From Euperipatoides rowelli (Eukaryota > Onychophora > Udeonychophora > Euonychophora > Peripatopsidae), in NCBI GenBank assembly GCA_003024985.2, contig PXIH01S0011191.1: 10,651 nucleotides of DNA, one strand, 5' to 3'. Both the position numbers and the translations under genes were made by a program. The notes under the pieces are model-generated. The model was not told the origin of the DNA. It saw only the letters and a program-made list of their open reading frames with translations, and searched no databases. Shown here in pieces: positions 1-7,004 of the stretch (position 1 is its first letter; each line of letters opens with the position of its first letter).

Positions 1-63
1 ATGGAGCTTTTATACCCTCCAGCACTAATGACTAGGATCCACAAGAAAGCGTTAATTGAATAA
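1..63 (+). CDS. Possible C-terminal coding fragment, unknown
   Basis: Frame 1 is open from the first base of the window to a TAA at 61-63. It would encode about 20 residues ending in RIHKKALIE, and the stop codon lies inside an AATAAA (59-64) that could serve as a poly(A) signal. The composition is less AT-rich than what follows, which is why it stands out. No protein family is recognised. The stretch is short enough to be chance, and no splice site links it in phase to the exon-like segment at 138-247: the only GT before the stop, at 51, would leave the wrong phase. Confidence 0.18.
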   Translation: MELLYPPALMTRIHKKALIE

Positions 64-137
64 AAGCAACCAATGAAAATATTTATTTATTCATATCGGT
101 CACTGAGTAACCAATAGAAATACTCTATTTTTGCCAG

Positions 138-247
138 AAAAATTTTCAATGTGGTCCGTTTGTACCTTATAAATATGAGTGGAACAATGAGAATTATTTT
201 TTAGGAGAATTTTTCCTAGTTGAAGTTGTGTTTCCTCACACACCAAG
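138..247 (+). CDS. Candidate internal coding exon, unknown protein
   Basis: The segment is bounded by an acceptor-like TATTTTTGCCAG ending at 137 and a donor-like AAG|GTTAGT at 248. It is open in one frame (phase 0 at its start, phase 2 at its end) and reads FQCGPFVPYKYEWNNENYF followed by an LVEVVFPHTP-type stretch, rich in aromatic residues and not low complexity. The same frame is open more widely, from 111 to about 336, so this could also be a longer unspliced ORF. Joining it to 532 would be in phase and would end at the TAA at 608-610. That reading competes with 450-688 being part of a retrotransposed insertion. The other two frames contain stops. I do not recognise the protein. In DNA this AT-rich an open frame of this size can occur by chance, so the call is tentative. 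Confidence 0.33.
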
Positions 248-390
248 GTTAGTATTAAAATATAGAATTGCTAACATTAAAGGCTTTGCTCCCTACTTTT
301 TATATGTACAGTATGTTTGTTTCGTAACTTTTTATTAATTTAGATTTTAGTACAGTATAACCTTAACTTATTAATATTTATTTATTTAAT

Positions 391-448
391 TCCGTGGAAT
401 AAATATTTAGTTTTATATTAAAATAAATATTTAGTTATATAGTGTAAC
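391..448 (+). repeat. AT-rich flanking repeat, unit A (24-bp internal period)
   Basis: The sequence AATAAATATTTAGTT occurs at 398-412 and again at 422-436, a 24-bp tandem period. The unit opens with TCCGTGGAATAAATATTTAG and ends with GTGTAACGG. A related unit starts at 6205 (TCCGTGGAATATATATCTTT) and ends with ATATAACGG at 6238-6246, directly right of the LINE. The simplest reading is that the empty site was a tandem pair of these units and the LINE landed at their junction. Confidence 0.6.
436..448 (+). repeat. Left target-site duplication, TATATAGTGTAAC
   Basis: These 13 bases are repeated exactly at 6192-6204, immediately after the LINE 3' tail. Duplications of this length are typical of target-primed reverse transcription by APE-type LINEs. 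If correct, the inserted DNA begins at 449 with GGGG. The caution is that the flanks are themselves repetitive, so part of the match might pre-date the insertion. Confidence 0.6.
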
Positions 449-449
449 G

Positions 450-532
450 GGGAGAAGTTGTGTGTAGCAGATATTGTAATTTGTTTTGAGAAATGTATTG
501 ATTTACACTTGAATACTTTTTTTTCATATAGG
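450..532 (+). repeat. 83-bp direct repeat, copy 1
   Basis: The copy starts GGGAGAAGTTGTGTGTAGCA and ends CATATAGG. It matches 937-1018 over its whole length with four substitutions and one T-tract length difference. Similarity stops sharply on both sides. It begins one base after the left target-site duplication ends and finishes exactly at an AG|G that resembles a splice junction. It is open in the frame that continues to the stop at 608-610. Confidence 0.85.
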
Positions 533-640
533 CTAATTACTGAACCCAAGAGANATGAAGATTTGACCTTGAAGAGTTTACTTGGAAATGAGGCTAAAGA
601 CGGAAAGTAATCTCAAAAAACTGAACTATTATAGAAAGAG

Positions 641-688
641 AATAAAAAATTGATTTAAAAATTAGGACTTTATTAAAAAAAAAAAAAA
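641..688 (+). other. Poly(A) signal AATAAA followed by A14 tract
   Basis: AATAAA occurs at 641-646 and a run of 14 A begins at 675, a spacing of 28 bases. A genomically encoded A tract at this distance is a hallmark of a processed retrocopy. A resident gene end would not need it, but AT-rich DNA has many A runs. Confidence 0.45.
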
Positions 689-917
689 TTAATCTACTTT
701 TCCTGTACTACAAAGACCTATTGATCGTCACTAAAAATGGTTATTTAAAGCAGCAGTTAAAAAAACCCGAAGAACATAACTAATTTGAATATTAAAAATT
801 AAAATAGGTAAAATATTGTTCATCTGTTTAGAAGAACTGAATAGGTTAAACTTTTTAACTTACAGTATGTATGGTTTTTGTTGTTTTATATAGATAGGCT
901 ATCTTGTATAAAATAGA

Positions 918-1017
918 ATGCAAGCCGATGGTTCCTGGGAGAAGTTGTGTGTAGCAGATATAGTAATTTGTTTTGAGAAATGTATTGATTTACACATGAA
1001 TATTTTTTTTCAAATAG
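918..1017 (+). CDS. Candidate first coding exon containing repeat copy 2
   Basis: An ATG at 918 opens a frame reading MQADGSWEKLCVADIV and on through FEKCIDLHMN to a CAAATAG|GTGAGTAA at 1015-1024. This is a near-perfect AG|GTGAGT donor; unspliced, the frame would stop at once (GAG TAA). The region 937-1018 is the second copy of the 83-bp repeat, and compared with copy 1 it shows one silent change and L/M and T/I replacements. No matching downstream exon is seen between 1018 and the LINE ORF1. It may be part of the LINE 5' leader or an older host fragment. Function unknown. Confidence 0.33.
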
Positions 1018-1018
1018 G
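937..1018 (+). repeat. 83-bp direct repeat, copy 2 (82 bp)
   Basis: It starts GGGAGAAGTTGTGTGTAGCA and ends CAAATAGG, 487 bp after copy 1 in the same orientation. Left flank ATGGTTCCT and right flank TGAGTAAAAT have no counterpart at copy 1. Confidence 0.85.
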
Positions 1019-1146
1019 TGAGTAAAATTTTTTAAATAATTTCTTAAATTATTTTGTAAATTTTAAAGAATTACTAATATANTGGAAATTCTATTGTTTG
1101 CATAAAAACTTTTGTATTTGAATATTGATTTTGTCTGCTGCACGCA

Positions 1147-1172
1147 ACTTCCTGTCTCACAAATATGGCGCC
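1147..1172 (+). promoter_or_regulatory. ETS-type plus YY1-like motif pair in the LINE 5' leader
   Basis: ACTTCCTG (an ETS site read on the minus strand, CAGGAAGT) at 1147-1154 is followed by AAATATGGCGCC at 1161-1172, one base off the YY1 consensus AANATGGCGGC. The segment is clearly richer in G+C than its surroundings and lies about 250 bp before ORF1. Human L1 uses a YY1 site in its 5' UTR; a similar role here is inference only. The rest of 1019-1408 shows no gene. Confidence 0.3.
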
Positions 1173-1429
1173 TTATGAAGGCTTCAAGCTACAATTATTA
1201 GAAAGGAAAATAAGTAAAAATTACATTAGTAATTTTACATATTTGTTATAAATTGTTTTTTCCCTTGTTCATGTTTAGGATTATATGGGTTGTAAATAAT
1301 GGTGATGTAGAGAGTTACGTATTTTGTTTGAACTGGAATAAAATTTAAATATGTTAAGGGAAATATATAAATCTAAAAAATCGGGGAAGGCCAACCCGTG
1401 ACTACTTTTTGAAATTGCTATGCATTTTT

Positions 1430-2356
1430 ATGATAGTAGATGTTTATAGTACATATATAGTGTTGAAGATAGGAACGGTTGAAATGAACCCGGGGCCTAG
1501 TATTGGCACACAAGTAGATTTAAGTAGTAGTGAGAGTCTGTCTTCTATATCCGTTCAAATTCATCAACCAAAAAAGAGACTTAGAATAATCTCTCCAACA
1601 AATAATAATATGGAGTCTACTACAGTTTCAGGAGAAGAAGAAATTACAAACGAGGAGATTAAAAGGCAGCTTGATATAATGATAGAAAGATTTGACGAGT
1701 CTAACAATAGACTGTCTTCTTTAACTGAAAATTTTCAATTCTTGCATGATAAATTAATTCATAATGGAAATAGAATAGAAACTATAGATAAAAATATGAC
1801 TAGTGCTAGAATTTCTGACATCGAATCACTAGAATATAGGAATGACTCTTTGGTCTTTTTTGGTTTAAAATGTAATAAAAATCGGTCACCTAAGGAATCA
1901 ATTAATGACTTTTTGACTAAACAGATGAACGTTAATATTGAAATTTTGGGCGCTTATCAAATTACGAATAATATACCAACTATTATGTAGATTACTTAAT
2001 TATAGAGACAGTTCTGTTATATTTAAAAATATAAATAAAATAAAAGGATTGGGTATTACTACTGTATATCCAAAGATTATCCTACTATAAGAAGAACCAG
2101 AAAGCAACTATACCCATTCTTGAATGATGCAACCAAAAAGAAACATAAGGCTTTTATGAGATGGGATAAATTAGTCATAGATGACTGCTACTATGAGATC
2201 GTTGAAAACAATAAATTGAGGAAAATTGATTACTCCAGGAATAGATTTTCTGGAATAACTAGTGTGGAATATAAACAGAACCAAAATGAAATCTCAACAC
2301 CAATAAATGAAGTAACCACAATGATGAAACCAATTAATCTAAATGATTTGCAATAG
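1430..2356 (+). pseudogene. LINE ORF1-like protein, broken
   Basis: This is the nucleic-acid-binding/chaperone-type protein of the LINE. The first in-frame ATG is at 1430, although the frame is open from 1358 and a hydrophobic stretch (LKLLCIFMIV) begins before it, so the ancestral start may have been lost. A 2A-like motif sits about 15 residues in. A charged, heptad-like coiled coil follows (about 1640-1800: NEEIKRQLD, ERFDESNNRLSSL, IETIDKN). An RRM-type core starts at SLEYRNDSLVFFGL, corresponding to the ExRSRRNNLxxxGL signature of L1-type ORF1 proteins. The core continues in frame 3 (RLLNYRDSSVIFKNINKIKG, 1989-2048) and returns to frame 2 from 2075 (DYPTIRRTRKQLYPFL, then MRWDKLVIDD). The frameshifts at about 1986 and 2072 compensate each other. 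It ends at TAG 2354-2356, beyond which the same frame enters the endonuclease. Confidence 0.72.
1475..1498 (+). other. 2A-like ribosome-skipping motif, TVEMNPGP
   Basis: The residues fit the 2A consensus D-(V/I)-E-x-N-P-G-P except that the first Asp is Thr. As in other 2A sequences it is preceded by hydrophobic residues (YIVLKIG). Skipping would occur between Gly (1493-1495) and Pro (1496-1498). 2A-like sequences at the N-terminus of ORFs are established in trypanosome L1Tc and in CR1-type LINEs of sea urchins and other invertebrates. Loss of the conserved Asp probably weakens or abolishes activity in this copy. Confidence 0.75.
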
Positions 2357-3163
2357 CAATTACAGCAACGTCCACCTGAGCATGTAGATTTCATTATTAG
2401 TTGGAACTGTGCTGGATGAAAAACTTTAGGAATGCATATGACCTTGGAGAAATAGGTAACTATTGGTTTTTTTTATTTTTATATAGACTTGGAATAAAAT
2501 TTAATATGACTAATTATGAACACACTGAAATAGTGGCTTCAAATCTAGGAGGTGGCAGACCATTGGGAGGGTTGATACTTTTTTTTAGGATGTTTAACAA
2601 TAACAAAAATAAAATAAAAATTATTAAAAAAGATCAAAACTAGATAATAGTGGATTTTACTTCTGTAATATTTTGTAAAATTATTAGAATAGGTTTTATT
2701 TATCTTAAACCAACTGAAGGACATATCTAAGTTATTAGAAAATTTTGAGTTTGATTTATTAGATATTAATTATAATGAATATTTTTTTATGATTGTATGT
2801 GACCTAAATGCAAGAGTAGGGAACCATGATGATAAAATTTACCCTCAATATGATGACCTAACCGTAAGAAAATCAAAAGATTTAGTGTTGAACTCAAAAG
2901 GTAAGATTTTGATTGATTTTATTACATGACTGGAGCTATATATCATTAATGGATGCAGCCACAATGACAGTGATGGAGAGTTTACTTATGTAAGTGCCAA
3001 CGGAAATAGTGTAATTGACTATGCTATGTGCTCGGGAGATTTCTTGCGTTACATAAGTGACTTTGAGGTCGCTAATTTTGGATGTTCCGATCATAATCCA
3101 ATAAATGTCCAGGTTAAATGTTTCAAACCAATTACTAATACAGTGAAACAAACCATGGGATAG
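2357..3163 (+). pseudogene. LINE AP-like endonuclease domain, broken
   Basis: This is the target-nicking exonuclease-endonuclease-phosphatase domain of the LINE. In order: ISWNCAG (2393-2416, the SWNxxG start motif), a TGA at 2417 probably from TGG, a shift to frame 1, then a glycine-rich SNLGGGRPLGGL segment and IGFIYLKPTEG. A second shift near 2727 leads to CDLNARVG (2798-2821, family GDxNAR with the Gly changed to Cys). Next come RKSKDLVLNSKGK, NGCSHNDSDGEFTYV, SVIDYAM and the catalytic SDHNP (3086-3100). The stretch between ISWNCAG and the GGRP motif is short and lacks a recognisable QET motif, suggesting loss or heavy decay of a catalytic region. Stops at 2641, 2927 and 3161 and two frameshifts disable it. 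It starts in the same frame as ORF1, separated only by TAG 2354. Confidence 0.78.
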
Positions 3164-4902
3164 ACATGGAAAGATAATCAAAAAGAGGTATACCAAGAAA
3201 AATTAAGGCTCAAAATAGATTTAATGGAAGCAGATTTAAGTGTTAGCATGTGGTTCTCAGTAATTACATCCCTTATTGCAAATACATGCACCGATTTGAA
3301 GATGATGAAATATGATAGATCTAAAAAAGATGAAAATAGCCTAATAAAACCATGGTTGGATACAAAAGTAAAAGAAATGAAAAAAATGATAAACCAAACA
3401 ATAAGTAAGCTAAGGAAAAAAATTACTAATTATTTAAGAAATAGACTTTCAGAATCTCAAACAGATGAGAAAATTGATTGGCAGGAAGAAAGTTGCTTAC
3501 TACAAAAATAGAGTAAACCAAATAATGACAACAAAGAGTCCCTCTGAGTTCTGATTAGTTGTTAGGAATCTATCAAGGAAATATACAAAAACAAATATTA
3601 ATACATTAGTTTGGAGGAATTTTTTGCTAGAACACATGAGGAGCTGTAGCAATTTGAATTTTGAAATCCCTACTTTAATAGTTGATGGAACTATGGATAG
3701 AGATTTTTCAATGTTTGAGTTATCTATGATGATTAAATCACTAAAACAACGGAAAGCACCGGGATACAATCTAATACTAAGTGAACATGTAAAAAATTTA
3801 AATTTGACTTTTTTTTAAATTCTTCTTCAGAAATACAACAGTATTTGGCATTCAGGTGATATCCCAGTTGATTTGTTGAAAGCAAAAATTATTCCAATAT
3901 ATAAAGGGGAAGACAAAACTGACCCTAGAAATTTTAGACCTATATCACTTCTTACAGTTTTTTTTAAGTTGTTTTCGGGCATGCTGTCAAAGATTCGTAG
4001 GTTGGTTAAAAAGAAAGCATATTCTATTTGAAGCTCAGGCAGCCTACCGTAGAGGTTATTCAACAGTGGACCATATATTTGTCTTAAATACTTTGGTTTA
4101 TAAAAAAATACATCAAAAAGGAGGGATACTATTTGCGGCTTTTTCCGATTTATCAAAAGCATTTGACTCTATTGAACATTCTATACTTTTTGATAAATTA
4201 TATAATAGGGGTATTAGTACTAAGTTTTTGAATGTTATAGTCAACATTTATAAAAAAGCTAAAATTACCTTTGGTGATCTAGTATCTAACTATGAAATTG
4301 AGATCCAAAGGGGTATCTTACAAGGTGACTCTCTGAGTCCAATGTTATTTATTTTCTTCATAAATGATTTTATGGAGAGCCTTGAACTGAGTGATATACA
4401 TGGAGTTCAAATAAAAGTTACTTTTTTTCCACGGGCTGCTTTTTGCAGATGATTCGGTAATGATAGTGGATTTTCCAGTCAATTTACAAAGAAAGATCAA
4501 TCTTTTTTATGATTATTGCAGAAACAATTACTTAATCGTAAACATAGCAAGACAAAGATTTTAGTTTTCAGGAATGGTACTAATAAATACAAAAAAATTT
4601 CATGGAAATGGAAGGACGAAATAATAGAAATAGTGGATCATTATAAATACCTGTGAGTGAGATTTGATTATAATGGGAATTTTTCTCACCATAGGAAAGA
4701 AAGAATTGATAAGGCTAGAAAAAATGCGAATAGAATTATATCCATGTTAAAAGTAGCAAAATAGTCTAATCTTAATACAGCAAAAAAATTATTTTGTACC
4801 ATGGTCAAATCTGTTTTTCATATGCTTCTGAAATATGGGCTATTACTAGTCTTTATGTTAATGAAGTGTTAACAAAATTTTTATTATAAAAGATACTATA
4901 AC
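3164..4902 (+). pseudogene. LINE reverse transcriptase domain with linker, broken
   Basis: A basic linker (3224-3490; KPWLDTKVKEMKK is typical between endonuclease and RT) leads into frame 3 with YYKNRVNQI and a TGA at 3552 where family members have Trp (EFW). RT motifs follow: KAPG (3753-3764), WHSGDIPVDLLKAKIIPIYK, DPRNFRPISLL (3921-3953), then in frame 1 AAYRRGYSTVDHIF, motif A FSDLSKAFDS (4141-4173), and motif B QRGILQGDSLSPMLF (4306-4350). In frame 2 is the active-site box FADD (4442-4453), then back in frame 1 SKTKILVF, HYKYL-stop-VRFDYNG (TGA 4654 from GGA of the usual YLGV) and finally SYASEIW in frame 3. At least five frameshifts and seven stops separate these blocks, yet the catalytic aspartates of motif A and FADD remain. 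Confidence 0.9.
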
Positions 4903-5663
4903 TTGCATTATATGACTCAAGGATCAGTCGTGCGCAGAGAATTGGGATTGAAGACAGTTGCCAACGTTATTGTGGGTTTGATTCTAAGTTATAGGTCTAA
5001 GCTCTTGGCATTGTCAAGGAATAGATACCCTAGAATTTGTTTTGATTATTTGATGAATAATATTGATAGACAAGAGGTTGGTTTATCTAGAAATTGGGTT
5101 AAGGAATCCAATAAGCTGATTTCAGGAATGGGTTACTTTTTTCTGACACAATCCCAAGATCCAGAATCTTTTAGGATTTTTAAATCGGAAATACTTCAAA
5201 CAATAGATGATAACTTGATGCAAAAAGATTGTATCAACTTATGCAACAAAAATATGTGGGGTGAATCTTATCTGAAATATTGTGAAATAAATATTGCAGA
5301 NTCATATTATGTAACAAATAATTTACTAGAGAGAGTGGCCCTATATGCCCAGATAAAAACATCTATGGGAAACACTTTTTATATAAAGGGATTTTCTTTC
5401 TTTAATAAAAATGAAACTTGTGACTTATGTAACACAAAGGAAAAAGAAGATTTTTTCCATATTTTGACTGTGTGTCCTCATTTTGATCAATTTAGAAAAG
5501 ATATTGTGAAACATAAAAAAAATGAAGATTACTAGAACAATGTCTCTAATCAAACATCTTCTTGGATTTCGTAAATAAAATAGATAAAGGCAAACTATAT
5601 GAATATTTGCTCTATGTTCTAAGATTGAGGGGGTTATGGAACAGGGAAGCACATATACAGTAG
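4903..5663 (+). pseudogene. LINE ORF2 C-terminal region with CCHC-type knuckle
   Basis: This is the longest surviving open stretch of the element, frame 1 to a TAG at 5533-5535. It begins with RRELGLKTV, similar to the NxxxRxELG-type start of the post-RT region in LINEs, and has RYPRICFDYL and NWVKESNKLI. It ends with a C-x2-C-x9-H-x4-C knuckle (CDLC at 5419-5430, His 5458-5460, Cys 5473-5475) followed by PHFDQFRKD. An N lies at 5301. After a shift near 5540 the reading continues in frame 3 as FVNKIDKGKLYEYLLYVLRL to the probable true stop, TAG 5661-5663. The region after RT probably binds the RNA template; that is family knowledge, not visible here. Confidence 0.8.
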
Positions 5664-5734
5664 ATTAATAAATGCAATGAATAATATACCATGATAATTC
5701 ATGTTAGGAGAACTGACGGTTTGTAAGTTTGTGA

Positions 5735-5904
5735 CGGTGGAGGGTCGGGGGAGGTCAGAAGAGAGTAGTAGTATAAGATAGTAAAATTTATAAGAATAAA
5801 TAATATGGTACCGGTAATTTAAAATTAAAAGAAAAATAAATAGGACAATTTTTTATAGTGTATAACTATAATTGCTTTCTTTTCCCTCCCCTGGCCCTCC
5901 ACTG
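5735..5904 (+). other. GC-rich 20-bp stem with 130-nt loop in the LINE 3' UTR
   Basis: GTGGAGGGTCGGGGGAGG (5737-5754) pairs along its whole length with CCTCCCCTGGCCCTCCAC (5885-5902). As RNA, 16 pairs are Watson-Crick and two are G-U wobbles; two further outer pairs extend it to 5735-5904. GC-rich arms are striking in this AT-rich element. The G-rich arm alone could form a two-tier G-quadruplex. A role in template recognition or RNA stability is inference. Confidence 0.6.
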
Positions 5905-6166
5905 GGTAGATAGAGAAGGTCAATGTTTTTTTTTTGTCTTTTTTTTTTGGTATTTTATGACCTAAAAAGATGTTTATGACAAACACAAAATGAGTTTTGT
6001 CTAAGGAAATCTTGTATTTTGTTTTTTCTTTTGTTTTGTCTTTTATATATAGAAAAATGTTTAGTAAAGCCAACTGAAAGTACTGTATATAAAATTTAAT
6101 TTAAAAATTGTAGATGAATAGAGGAGAAAAGACATCTCCCCATTGCTGAAATTTTATTTTTGTAGC

Positions 6167-6191
6167 AATAAAGTTTGAATTGAAATTGAAA
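6167..6191 (+). other. LINE poly(A) signal and TTGAA-type 3' tail
   Basis: AATAAA (6167-6172) is followed by GTTTGAATTGAAATTGAAA, an irregular repeat of TTGAA(A). Short-repeat tails rather than poly(A) are typical of CR1-, L2- and some jockey-group LINEs. It abuts the right target-site duplication. Confidence 0.75.
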
Positions 6192-6204
6192 TATATAGTG
6201 TAAC
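6192..6204 (+). repeat. Right target-site duplication, TATATAGTGTAAC
   Basis: This is identical to 436-448 and directly follows the LINE tail. Confidence 0.6.
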
Positions 6205-6246
6205 TCCGTGGAATATATATCTTTAGTTTTATTGTTAATATAACGG
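6205..6246 (+). repeat. AT-rich flanking repeat, unit B
   Basis: TCCGTGGAATATATATCTTT followed by AGTTTTA matches 391-415 with one substitution-rich gap region, and the unit ends TAACGG as unit A does. It continues the pre-insertion sequence to the right of the LINE. Confidence 0.55.
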
Positions 6247-7004
6247 TATCAGTGTAAGGAAAGTTATATTTTCCTTTTAGTTCGCTGCTTCTGTGCTAAC
6301 CTATATACTGTATGTTGTTGTTTTTTTTTTAGATTTTTTTTTTAAGATTTTTTTTTTTTTATCGAGTATAATATGCTTTCGCTGTTTTAATTTATTATGA
6401 AACTAATCTCATCGTATTTTTATTTAATATTAATTTAGCTATATTAGTAAAAACTACCCCCGCTATAATACAAAAGCTTCGTTACTTAATTTTCTTTTGT
6501 CTAGGATTTCCTTTGTTCTCCACGTTAATGGGCTCAAGGAATCTTAGATTTCTCTCTCTCTCTAGAAATAAATGTTTTCATTCATCTATTTTTCTTAAAG
6601 TAAATACATGTTTTTAATTTATTGGAGAATCTATAAATATTTCAAATGTGTAAGGATAAAGATGACGAATGCACTGTGGGTAAAATCTCTTAGTTATCAA
6701 GAATGGGGAAATCTTAACTAACAAGCGTAGTGAGTAGGCTTTATTAATAGGGGAATCCCTATATTATCTTAGATGACTTGCGCTCAAGTTTATGATAGCT
6801 ATATTAATCATATAAGGAAAATAATATGTCGATTATAAATATCTTTTTTTTCATCCCTCCTAGCTTCCACTCCTTTCGACATATTGACTCACCCATAAAT
6901 TTACATAATGTAATATCTCATTATCTCTTACAAATTCAACTTAAAACTCAATCGGGTGCTTTTTAAAAATTTTCGATTTTTTTACTTTTTTTGAAAAAAT
7001 TTTT
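6247..7004. other. AT-rich intergenic or intronic DNA, no gene seen
   Basis: It contains T-rich runs (6321-6360), a short CT repeat (about 6551-6564) and no open frame or splice-bounded segment that I can support. An acceptor-like TTTTCCTTTTAG ends at 6280, but the sequence after it stops quickly. Confidence 0.5.

Larger units (their letters stand above)
450..688 (+). pseudogene. Poly(A)-tailed coding-like module, possible spliced retrocopy
   Basis: One frame is open from 443 to a TAA at 608-610. It starts with residues GEKLCVADIVICFEKCIDLH encoded by the 83-bp repeat and continues through LITEPKR to a charged tail ending LGNEAKDGK; one codon contains the N at 554. An AATAAA lies at 641-646 and an A14 tract at 675-688, the arrangement expected at the 3' end of a reverse-transcribed mRNA. 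In the second copy of the repeat, the same exon-like sequence is instead followed by GTGAGT, a splice donor, so copy 1 looks like the spliced version. The protein is not recognised. The alternative is that 532-610 is the terminal exon of a resident gene whose previous exon is 138-247 (in phase), with the repeat being intron sequence ending in a pyrimidine tract plus AG. Confidence 0.4.
449..6191 (+). mobile_element. Near full-length, inactivated APE-type LINE (CR1/jockey-like)
   Basis: This is a non-LTR retrotransposon copy on the + strand. The order of parts is: 5' leader, ORF1-like protein with a 2A-like motif, coiled coil and RRM-type core, APE endonuclease, reverse transcriptase, cysteine/histidine knuckle, 3' UTR, AATAAA and a TTGAA-type short-repeat tail. 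Ends are set by the 13-bp target-site duplication on the left and the tail/duplication junction on the right. The tail and the 2A-like N-terminus are features known from CR1-group and related jockey-superfamily elements, but the clade is not certain. Coding is broken by roughly ten frameshifts (near 1986, 2072, 2425, 2727, 3485, 4030, 4420, 4545, 4818, 4910 and 5540) and stops at 2354, 2417, 2641, 2927, 3161, 3552, 3816, 4029, 4654, 4762, 4887 and 4899, so this copy is dead. The true 5' end of the canonical element may lie right of 449. Confidence 0.8.
5664..6191 (+). other. LINE 3' untranslated region
   Basis: No coding potential on the + strand. It holds a G-rich tract (5736-5754), a matching C-rich tract (5885-5904), long T runs (about 5926-5950) and the poly(A) signal at the end. 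An open minus-strand frame at 5825-6073 is low complexity and not credible. Confidence 0.7.

Noticed and set aside
907-913. TATAAAA as a promoter TATA box for the ATG at 918
   Set aside because: It is only five bases upstream of the ATG, leaving no room for a transcription start and leader; TATA-like strings are common in this composition.
1475-1498. 2A motif as a sign of an integrated picorna-like virus
   Set aside because: All surrounding domains (coiled-coil/RRM ORF1, APE endonuclease, non-LTR RT) are those of a LINE, a known host of 2A-like motifs; no capsid, helicase or RNA polymerase is present.
2936-3196. Minus-strand open frame of 86 codons
   Set aside because: It is antisense to the endonuclease, whose motifs (FTYV, SVIDY, SDHNP) are clear on the + strand.
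3500-4162. Two minus-strand open frames (3500-3769 and 3827-4162)
   Set aside because: Both are shadows of the reverse transcriptase reading on the + strand.
5425-5652. Minus-strand open frame opposite the zinc knuckle
   Set aside because: It is antisense to the CDLC...H...C knuckle and has no recognisable features.
5825-6073. Minus-strand open frame of 82 codons, lysine- and phenylalanine-rich
   Set aside because: It is produced by T runs of the LINE 3' UTR; low complexity.
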